Part shown: positions 7,155-12,340 of the stretch, piece after piece
Position numbering within the stretch: the stretch's first letter is position 1
Layout: every line of letters starts with the position of its first letter
Origin: UBA6136 sp046305255
GTDB taxonomy: Bacteria > Pseudomonadota > Gammaproteobacteria > Methylococcales > Methylococcaceae
Length of the DNA: 12,340 nt
Assembly (NCBI GenBank): GCA_046305255.1
Contig: JBKCCF010000164.1
Coordinates: 1-12,340 of the forward strand
Direction: 5' to 3'
Translations under genes and position numbers: made by a program
The notes under the pieces: model-generated
The model's database searches: none
What the model saw: the letters and a program-made list of their open reading frames with translations, nothing else
Told to the model about the DNA's origin: nothing

Positions 7155-8801
7155 TCAGTACTGCGCAGAATCAAGGGTCGGAATACCGGGCTCGCGGCCG
7201 CTGGCCTCAAGGGTCAGCAACGTATGGAGCCCGATGACACCATCCGGCTTCAAACCATGCGCATTTTGAAACTCGATCAACCTTAGCCTGAGTGGATCAT
7301 CATAGACCCGTTCAAGAGCCGGGCTGCTTGCCGGAACCATCAGTATGTTACGCACCCAGGCCACTATCGGGCTTTGTTCGCCGATATTGATAGCGCTTTG
7401 ATAGGGGGTGATTGGCCGCCAGATCAGAATGCCAGTGCCCTTCCACACGGCCAGCAAATCTTGCAGGGGAAATGTCTGCGACCGACCCTCAGCCAGTAGA
7501 TCAACACGGCTCTGACTGTACCGTCTGAGCCCGATAAAACGTGTCTCACCGTTGGCCAGTCCCAACTCGAGTACAGCGGGATGATTTAAGGTCCGCAACA
7601 GGGTCCATGAGCCCTCAAAAGGCATGCAACGCAAACCCTGACCCTTCGCCCATTGACACGGATTTTGCTCGCCTACCGGGAGTTTATGTCCCCAAAGATC
7701 AAGTACCTGAGCAAGCACCCCAAGGTCGTTGTTATCGGCCCTGGCCATAAAATCCGCGAAATTGTCGGCAGGCCGTTCAACTTCGCCGGGTTTAGTTGTC
7801 GGATCGGTCGGCAGTCGCTGCTCTGGCAGCGCACTTACGAGCGGACGCGTGTAGATCGCTGTGGGTGCTGGTGCCCGACCGACCACACGGGCAAAACGAT
7901 CAACCAGCGCGCCATCGCGCAGACCATAGACCAGCCCGAGCATCGCTAACAATCCGATCATCAGCAACCACCCGCGCGACCCACTGGCCTTGGCTATGGG
8001 CATCAACTCAGCGGCGGCACGACGGGCAATCCAGCCATCTACATGCGCCTTGTTTCGGGTGTAAGCGCCAAGCAGGGCCCTATCCGCCATCAGGTTGATC
8101 AGACGAGGAATGCCCCGCGACTTTCGGTGAATCACACGTACTGCATGACGGGCAAAAACCTTTTCAGTACCCCCGGCGACGGCCATCCTGTGACCGATAT
8201 AGTCTACGGTCTCAGCCAGTGAAAGTGGGTTGAGGTGGTATCGCGCGGTGATTCTTTGTGCAAGCTGCCGCAAATTTGGGCGCTCTAGTACCTGGTTCAA
8301 TTCGGGCTGACCGACCAGGATGATCTGTAGCAATTTTGTTTGATTGGTTTCGAGATTGGTCAGCAGACGTACTTGTTCCAGCACATCAAAACGCAGATTC
8401 TGGGCCTCATCAATCAGCACTATTACCCGCCGCCCTCGGGCATGAGCATCCAGCAGATGGTGATTAAGCGCATCAATCAACTGCTTCAAGCTGGCCTTTG
8501 GGCCGGAATACTGAATGTTGAGTTCATCACAAATACCGGCCAGTAATTCACGTGAATTAAGACGGGGATTGAAAATCAGCGCAATGTCGACATCTTCCGG
8601 CAGCTGGTCAAGCAATGCTCTGCAGAGGGTGGTCTTACCCGTACCGACCTCACCGGTCAGTACAACGAATCCACCCCCCACGCCAATACCGTATAGCAGA
8701 TGTGCCAGCGCCTCGCGGTGTTGCGGGCTCAAGTAGAGATAGCGAGGGTTGGGCGCAATGGAGAACGGGAGTTCGGAGAGATGGAAGTGATGGGTATACA
8801 T
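7155..8801 (-). CDS. gspA: General secretion pathway ATPase GspA (ExeA-like)
   Basis: At 548 residues this is a full-length ExeA-type protein. A cytoplasmic AAA ATPase domain (about 1-265) has Walker A GEVGTGKTT (50-58) and Walker B VIVLIDEAQ (126-134). A membrane segment follows at about 278-294 (WLLMIGLLAMLGLVYGL). The periplasmic part includes a region seen in other ExeA proteins (about 345-470). It ends with a peptidoglycan-binding repeat (about 500-540, with FQNAHGLKPDGVIGLHTL). The protein is expected to couple ATP use and cell-wall binding to multimerisation of the type II secretin, together with GspB. The start MYTHHFHLSELPFSI matches the family N-terminus. The only purine run before it, AGGGG, ends one base from the ATG, which is unusually close. 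GspA-like ATPases also occur with other envelope systems, so the link to a full type II system is inferred. Confidence 0.93.
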   Translation of the reverse strand: MYTHHFHLSELPFSIAPNPRYLYLSPQHREALAHLLYGIGVGGGFVVLTGEVGTGKTTLCRALLDQLPEDVDIALIFNPRLNSRELLAGICDELNIQYSGPKASLKQLIDALNHHLLDAHARGRRVIVLIDEAQNLRFDVLEQVRLLTNLETNQTKLLQIILVGQPELNQVLERPNLRQLAQRITARYHLNPLSLAETVDYIGHRMAVAGGTEKVFARHAVRVIHRKSRGIPRLINLMADRALLGAYTRNKAHVDGWIARRAAAELMPIAKASGSRGWLLMIGLLAMLGLVYGLRDGALVDRFARVVGRAPAPTAIYTRPLVSALPEQRLPTDPTTKPGEVERPADNFADFMARADNNDLGVLAQVLDLWGHKLPVGEQNPCQWAKGQGLRCMPFEGSWTLLRTLNHPAVLELGLANGETRFIGLRRYSQSRVDLLAEGRSQTFPLQDLLAVWKGTGILIWRPITPYQSAINIGEQSPIVAWVRNILMVPASSPALERVYDDPLRLRLIEFQNAHGLKPDGVIGLHTLLTLEASGREPGIPTLDSAQY

Positions 8802-8839
8802 GCCCCTGATTGGATGTGTGGGTTGGATCCCGGGCCCTC

Positions 8840-8848
8840 ATTTTATTA
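8840..8848 (-). promoter_or_regulatory. Candidate -10 region for gspAB
   Basis: An AT-rich island in an otherwise GC-rich 133-base gap reads TAATAAAAT on the minus strand. It includes TAAAAT, a five-of-six match to the -10 box. A CTGACC element lies upstream, 17 bases from TAATAA or 20 from TAAAAT, so no ideal -35 pairing is visible. A start here would leave a leader of about 30 bases before gspA. Confidence 0.35.
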
Positions 8849-8888
8849 CAGGGGAATGCTTCGCGGGTCAGTTCTGGCCCCAGAAACA

Positions 8889-8914
8889 GCATGCCCCCGA
8901 TAGCGGGGGCATGC
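8889..8914 (-). terminator. Strong hairpin, probable typA terminator
   Basis: An 11-base-pair perfect stem, GCATGCCCCCG (8889-8899) with CGGGGGCATGC (8904-8914), closes on a four-base loop. It lies about 20 bases past the typA stop codon on the minus strand. On that strand the stem is followed by TGTTTCT, a weak T-rich tail. It probably ends typA transcription and insulates gspAB. The lack of an uninterrupted T tract is the main doubt. Confidence 0.65.
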
Positions 8915-8934
8915 CGATAGCGTTAGTGCTGAGG

Positions 8935-10743
8935 CTAGCGGCTAGCCTTCTTGCGCTCGTGCTCAAGCAGCAATTTTTTGCGGATCCGAATGGTCTTGGG
9001 CGTGACCTCGACCAACTCATCGTCGTCGATAAACTCCAGCGCCTGCTCAAGACTCATTCTAATGGGGGGCGTCAACAGGATATTCTCATCGGTGCCAGCG
9101 GCACGAATATTCGTCAACTGTTTGGCTTTGGTCGGATTGACCACTAAATCATTGTCCCGGGAGTGGATGCCAATAATCATGCCTTCATAAACCTCGGTCC
9201 CATGGTCTATGAACAGGCGACCCCGTTCCTGCAGGTTAAACAAGGCATAGCCCAGAGCTTTTCCGGTGACCATGGAAATCATCACGCCATTGACCCGCTG
9301 GCCGATATCGCCCTTTTTCATCGGACCGTAGTGGTCAAATACATGGTAGAGCAAGCCGGTCCCTGATGTGGCGGTCATGAATTCGGTCTGAAATCCGATC
9401 AATCCGCGCGAGGGCATCATGTATTCAAGTCGCACCCGGCCCTGGCCATCTGGCACCATATTGAGCAGATCGCCTTTGCGTTCGCCGAGTTTCTCCATAA
9501 CCGCGCCCTGGTTGGCTTCCTCAACCTCAATGGTCACGAATTCATAGGGTTCACAAGGTTCGCCCTCAATCTCTTTGATGATCACCTCAGGACGCGAGAC
9601 GCCCAACTCGTAGCCTTCGCGACGCATGTTCTCAATCAGGATCGACAGATGGAGTTCGCCGCGGCCTGAAACCCGGAATTTGTCAGGATCGACCGTATCC
9701 TCGACCCGCAGAGCCACGTTGTGAAGCAGTTCGCGTTGCAAACGTTCACGAATCTGTCGAGACGTGACGTATTTACCCTCTTTCCCGGCGAAGGTTGAAT
9801 TATTAACCTGGAAGGTCATGCTGACCGTCGGTTCATCGACTGTCAGCGGTGGGAGAGCCTCAACGGCATCCGGCGAACAGATCGTGTCGGAGATCTCCAG
9901 ACTGTCGATGCCGGTAAAGGCAATAATGTCGCCGGCATTTGCGGTGGGAACCTCTACCCGCTCCAGCCCCTTGAAGCCGAAAACCTGCAGCATCCGCGCA
10001 TTGCGCTGGGAACCGTCACGGTTTACCACCACTACAGGAGAGTTGGTCTTGATACTGCCACGCTGGATCCGGCCAATGCCAATGACGCCAACATAGGAGT
10101 TGTAGTCGAGCTGGCTAATCTGCATCTGAAAACCACCCTCTTCGTCCACCTCCGGCGGGTGCACCTTGTCAATCACCGTTTGGAACAGGTGATCCATGTT
10201 CCCTTCCCGAATATCGGGATTATCCCCGGCGTAGCCATTGAGGGCCGAGGCATAAACGACCGGAAAATCAAGTTGTTCTTCCGTGGCGCCAAGCCGGTCG
10301 AACAGATCGAAGGTCTGATCCAGCACCCAATGGGCGCGAGCGCCGGGTCGATCAATCTTGTTGATGACAACGATTGGCTTCAAACCCAGGGCGAAAGCCT
10401 TTTGAGTGACGAAACGGGTCTGCGGCATCGGTCCATCGACCGCATCGACCAGCAACAATACGGAGTCGACCATGGACAGCACGCGCTCAACCTCGCCACC
10501 AAAATCGGCGTGGCCCGGTGTATCGACGATGTTGATGTGATAGCCGTTCCAGTCAATCGCCGTGTTCTTGGCAAGGATGGTAATCCCCCTCTCCTTTTCC
10601 AGCGCATTCGAGTCCATGACACGCTCTTCCACCTTTTCGTGAGCCGCAAATGTGCCGGATTGTTGAAGTAACTTGTCTACAAGCGTGGTCTTGCCGTGAT
10701 CAACATGCGCGATAATGGCGATATTTCTTAACTGTTCAATCAT
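8935..10743 (-). CDS. typA: Ribosome-associated translational GTPase TypA/BipA
   Basis: This is a 602-residue translation-factor GTPase of EF-G-like architecture. It binds the 70S ribosome and supports ribosome assembly and growth under cold or stress. The GTPase motifs are intact: G1 AHVDHGKT (12-19), the switch I RGIT (52-55), G3 DTPGHAD (74-80) and G4 NKID (128-131). Domain II and III sequences follow, then the TypA-specific C-terminal part, with YMMPSRGLIGFQTEF and NPTKAKQLTNIRAAG. The start MIEQLRNIAIIAHVD is the standard TypA N-terminus, so the ATG is secure. No Shine-Dalgarno sequence precedes it: the 15 bases upstream are almost all C and T on the coding strand. A consensus -10 box lies about 42 bases upstream and a strong hairpin lies downstream. 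It is therefore probably a single-gene transcript. Confidence 0.97.
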   Translation of the reverse strand: MIEQLRNIAIIAHVDHGKTTLVDKLLQQSGTFAAHEKVEERVMDSNALEKERGITILAKNTAIDWNGYHINIVDTPGHADFGGEVERVLSMVDSVLLLVDAVDGPMPQTRFVTQKAFALGLKPIVVINKIDRPGARAHWVLDQTFDLFDRLGATEEQLDFPVVYASALNGYAGDNPDIREGNMDHLFQTVIDKVHPPEVDEEGGFQMQISQLDYNSYVGVIGIGRIQRGSIKTNSPVVVVNRDGSQRNARMLQVFGFKGLERVEVPTANAGDIIAFTGIDSLEISDTICSPDAVEALPPLTVDEPTVSMTFQVNNSTFAGKEGKYVTSRQIRERLQRELLHNVALRVEDTVDPDKFRVSGRGELHLSILIENMRREGYELGVSRPEVIIKEIEGEPCEPYEFVTIEVEEANQGAVMEKLGERKGDLLNMVPDGQGRVRLEYMMPSRGLIGFQTEFMTATSGTGLLYHVFDHYGPMKKGDIGQRVNGVMISMVTGKALGYALFNLQERGRLFIDHGTEVYEGMIIGIHSRDNDLVVNPTKAKQLTNIRAAGTDENILLTPPIRMSLEQALEFIDDDELVEVTPKTIRIRKKLLLEHERKKASR

Positions 10744-10784
10744 GAGGGAGGGGAAGCCGGGTAAGGTAAATGGAAAAGCCCGCC

Positions 10785-10814
10785 ATTATAGCCGGGCCAG
10801 GTAGGTACTGACAG
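10785..10814 (-). promoter_or_regulatory. Probable sigma-70 promoter of typA
   Basis: On the minus strand a perfect TATAAT -10 box lies at 10785-10790. A partial -35 element, CTGTCA (10809-10814), is 18 bases upstream of it. Transcription would begin near 10778, giving a leader of about 35 bases before the typA ATG. The -10 match is exact, while the -35 is weak. Confidence 0.6.
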
Positions 10815-10828
10815 TTGTTAAGTCTGAA

Positions 10829-10845
10829 AGCCCACGACATGGGCT
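10829..10845 (-). terminator. Small hairpin, possible fmdB terminator
   Basis: AGCCCA (10829-10834) pairs with TGGGCT (10840-10845) around a five-base loop. On the minus strand the stem is followed by TTTC, a very short T run, and preceded by GAAAC. It sits about 95 bases past the fmdB stop and just upstream of the typA promoter, a sensible place for a terminator. The short stem and tail keep confidence low. Confidence 0.4.
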
Positions 10846-10875
10846 GTTTCATCAATGCCTGATTAGGCCGGGATG

Positions 10876-10902
10876 ACTGACCGAATGCATGACCCGGTCA
10901 GT
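10876..10902 (-). other. Inverted repeat downstream of fmdB
   Basis: ACTGACCG (10876-10883) and CGGTCAGT (10895-10902) form a perfect eight-base inverted repeat with an 11-base spacer. It lies in the 197-base gap between the fmdB stop and the typA start. No T tract follows on either strand. It could be part of a compound terminator with the hairpin at 10829-10845, or a protein-binding site upstream of the typA promoter. Confidence 0.4.
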
Positions 10903-10940
10903 GAGTGGGAGCAATACGAGAAGGACTACTATTAAGTCGT

Positions 10941-11159
10941 TCAATGTTTGTGGCCACACATGCCGGAACCACACCCGCCCCCTACTGCGGGCATCGGCGC
11001 AGCAGGGGCTACACCTCGTCCGTGTATGGCGGGCGCCGATACCAGCTTTTTTACCTCGGTGGCACCACATTCAGGACAGGCCGGCGCAGGGTCACTCATT
11101 TTATGAAGAGCGCTATAGGTGTGAGAACAGGTGGTGCACTGGTAATCGTAAGTAGGCAT
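10941..11159 (-). CDS. FmdB-family small zinc-ribbon protein
   Basis: This 72-residue protein opens with MPTYDYQCTTC, the standard FmdB start. Two CxxC pairs (Cys8/Cys11 and Cys28/Cys31) form the predicted zinc ribbon. The tail is rich in glycine, alanine and proline and ends in CGSGMCGHKH, which adds possible metal ligands. The family is named after a putative regulator of formamidase/amidase genes, but the role of most members is unknown. An AAGGAA ribosome-binding site lies seven bases before the ATG. It follows hemJ on the same strand with a 61-base gap, where I see no clear terminator or promoter, so the two could be co-transcribed. FmdB proteins are often found upstream of aspS in proteobacteria, but here the downstream gene is typA. 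Confidence 0.93.
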   Translation of the reverse strand: MPTYDYQCTTCSHTYSALHKMSDPAPACPECGATEVKKLVSAPAIHGRGVAPAAPMPAVGGGCGSGMCGHKH

Positions 11160-11220
11160 GGGCGTTTCCTTAACAGTCTTGGGATCTAGTTTAGCGGGAC
11201 TTCATGACAGCCAACCCGGA

Positions 11221-11643
11221 TTAGAACGGCTTGACAGTGGCCAGCAGAACAATGGCGATCAAAAATAGCACGGGCATTTCATTCATCCAACGGAAGTAGA
11301 CATGACCATGTCGATTTCGGTTGTGTCTGAAAGCCACCAACCAGCGGCCACACTGAATGTGATAAAGCACCAATCCAAGCAGCAAACCAAGCTTGGCATG
11401 TAACCAGCCGCTCTGACCATAGGCAGCCCAGGCATAGTCAACCAGCATCCATATTCCAAAACCGAGCGTTAAGATCATCCCCGGCGTCATGATGCCCCAG
11501 TACAACTTGCGTTCCATGACCTTGAAACGGTCGAGGCTTATCCGATCATTCGCCATGGCATGGTAAACAAACAGTCTGGGCAGGTAGAACAGCCCAGCAA
11601 ACCAGGTCACCATGAAAATCAGATGCAGAGCTTTCAACCACAT
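11221..11643 (-). CDS. hemJ: Protoporphyrinogen IX oxidase HemJ
   Basis: This inner-membrane protein of 140 residues matches the HemJ (UPF0093) family in length and pattern. HemJ oxidises protoporphyrinogen IX to protoporphyrin IX in heme synthesis, replacing HemG or HemY. Four hydrophobic segments lie near residues 3-25, 50-70, 80-100 and 120-138. Conserved features are His7 in the first helix (a histidine in this place is a heme ligand in studied members), LPRLFVYHA after it, and WLHAKLGLLLGLVLYH (80-95) in the third. The ATG has only a weak ribosome-binding site. Upstream, a hairpin with a T6 tract separates it from the Tim44-like gene by only 25 bases, so its promoter must overlap that structure or it must depend on read-through. 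Confidence 0.92.
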   Translation of the reverse strand: MWLKALHLIFMVTWFAGLFYLPRLFVYHAMANDRISLDRFKVMERKLYWGIMTPGMILTLGFGIWMLVDYAWAAYGQSGWLHAKLGLLLGLVLYHIQCGRWLVAFRHNRNRHGHVYFRWMNEMPVLFLIAIVLLATVKPF

Positions 11644-11668
11644 GCACGAAGTCCGTTAGTTCAGACGT

Positions 11669-11699
11669 AAAAAAGACCGGTCAACAGGCAGTGGACCGG
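11669..11699 (-). terminator. Intrinsic terminator after the Tim44-like gene
   Basis: On the minus strand CCGGTC (11699-11694) and GACCGG (11682-11677) form a six-base GC-rich stem with an 11-base loop. It is followed by TCTTTTTT (the run of A at 11669-11674 on the plus strand). It lies about 27 bases beyond the Tim44-like stop codon and is the clearest intrinsic terminator in the window. The stem is short, so some read-through into hemJ is possible. Confidence 0.65.
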
Positions 11700-11725
11700 C
11701 CCGATAATGCCGCATCAGCGGGGGA

Positions 11726-12340
11726 TCATTCCTGCATTTGCTGAATGCCGTCAAGGAACCAGGTGGGCTGACGGCTGTTCCTGCTTCGGGTGAAATGCCA
11801 CACTTCGCGCACCTGTCCGGGACACGCGTCAGGCGTCTCCCTCATCAGCACGTCGAACAAAACCGCTACTTCGCGGTACTGTCCAACATCGCGCACCTCA
11901 AGCACTTCAGCTTCGACCTTGAGCAAATCGGTCTGGTTGCGAGCATCGCCTCTGGCCCTTAGCTGATCCTGCAACTCGGCAAATACTTTGTCGGTGGTCA
12001 GCCCACGCAAATCAGCCAGGTCGCCGGCGTCCCAGGCATTCTGCATCATGCGATAGGCCGACTTGGCCCCTTCAAGGAAGGCCGCCGCTTCGAAGTCAGC
12101 GGGCATGGTCGGGACTTCCGGGCCAACCGGAATCCGACCGCCCGTTTTGCCGCTCATGATGTCAGTATTGAAGCCCGCCGATGCGGGTCTGCGATCATAA
12201 CCCGCATCAAACTCGTTGCCGTCGCTGCCGCGTTCATAGCCTCTGAACCCTCCGGCCGGCGTTGCTGCAGCACTCGCGCTCCCTCGTCTCGCAGCCATAA
12301 ACTTGAACAACATGAAGGCAATCACGCCAAAAATCAGCAT
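11726..12340 (-). CDS. Tim44-like domain protein, C-terminal part (5' end outside window)
   Basis: About 204 C-terminal residues are visible. They begin with a membrane segment (LIFGVIAFMLFKFMAARR), pass through a glycine/alanine/arginine-rich linker (about 20-75), and end in a Tim44-like domain (about 78-203, with AFLEGAKSAYRMMQNAWDAGDLADLR and a final REVWHFTRS...PTWFLDGIQQMQE). An ATG coincides with the window edge, but bacterial members of this family usually have a signal or first membrane segment and about 280-330 residues, so it is probably internal. The domain resembles the membrane-binding part of mitochondrial Tim44, but the role of these bacterial proteins is not settled; they may act in membrane association or envelope assembly. 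A terminator follows the stop codon. Confidence 0.85.
   Translation of the reverse strand: MLIFGVIAFMLFKFMAARRGSASAAATPAGGFRGYERGSDGNEFDAGYDRRPASAGFNTDIMSGKTGGRIPVGPEVPTMPADFEAAAFLEGAKSAYRMMQNAWDAGDLADLRGLTTDKVFAELQDQLRARGDARNQTDLLKVEAEVLEVRDVGQYREVAVLFDVLMRETPDACPGQVREVWHFTRSRNSRQPTWFLDGIQQMQE

Noticed and set aside
8933..8947. GGCTAGC/GCTAGCC palindrome across the typA stop codon
   Set aside because: The arms are separated by one base, so a hairpin would lose its inner pairs. It lies in the coding end (Ala-Ser-Arg-stop) and looks like chance.
8800..9147. 115-codon plus-strand frame across the gspA-typA gap
   Set aside because: Most of it is antisense to the typA C-terminus, and the rest covers the promoter and terminator gap. 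Its product looks random.
10159..10671. 170-codon plus-strand frame inside typA
   Set aside because: It lies wholly opposite the conserved GTPase domain of typA and shows no family features.
1..12340. CRISPR array, phage genes, insertion sequences or toxin-antitoxin/defence genes
   Set aside because: I saw no regularly spaced direct repeats, transposase or integrase, or paired small genes. All major frames match housekeeping, metabolic or envelope families.

Overview
The window reads as ordinary chromosomal DNA of a proteobacterium, most likely a gammaproteobacterium. The permease closely resembles E. coli YadH, and GspA/GspB-type secretion genes, TypA, HemJ, FmdB and a Tim44-like protein are typical of that class. 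Three genes at the left end convert serine and glyoxylate to glycerate 3-phosphate. This suggests an organism that handles much glyoxylate or C1/C2 carbon, such as an autotroph with photorespiratory (C2) salvage or a methylotroph. That lifestyle is inference. There is no CRISPR array, insertion sequence, prophage, tRNA or rRNA gene, and no stretch over 300 bases lacks a gene.

Left block, plus strand (1-2898): the 3' part of serine-glyoxylate aminotransferase, then a D-isomer 2-hydroxyacid dehydrogenase (hydroxypyruvate/glyoxylate reductase), then a D-glycerate 3-kinase-like protein whose start overlaps the dehydrogenase stop. These are three consecutive steps: hydroxypyruvate formation, reduction to D-glycerate, and phosphorylation. 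The kinase has asparagine where the P-loop lysine should be, the oddest coding detail in the window.

Middle block (2929-8801): a YadH-type ABC-2 permease without its usual ATPase partner upstream, and an exported staphylococcal-nuclease-like protein with an excalibur tail, both on the minus strand. Divergent from the nuclease is a probable lipoprotein with an N-terminal STN/secretin-like region and a C-terminal metzincin protease domain. Convergent with the protease lies a gspA-gspB pair (minus strand), which encodes an inner-membrane ATPase/peptidoglycan-binding protein and its partner. In type II secretion, this pair helps the outer-membrane secretin pass through the cell wall. Two exported hydrolases beside gspAB suggest, but do not prove, a link to secretion.

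Right block, minus strand (8935-12340): typA/bipA, with a consensus -10 box upstream and a strong hairpin downstream, then fmdB (small zinc ribbon), hemJ (protoporphyrinogen oxidase), and the C-terminal part of a Tim44-like protein that runs off the window. A hairpin with a T6 tract separates the Tim44-like gene from hemJ.

I see no clearly new multi-gene system. The points most worth a second look are the P-loop substitution in the glycerate kinase, the STN-metzincin fusion next to gspAB, and the orphan permease.
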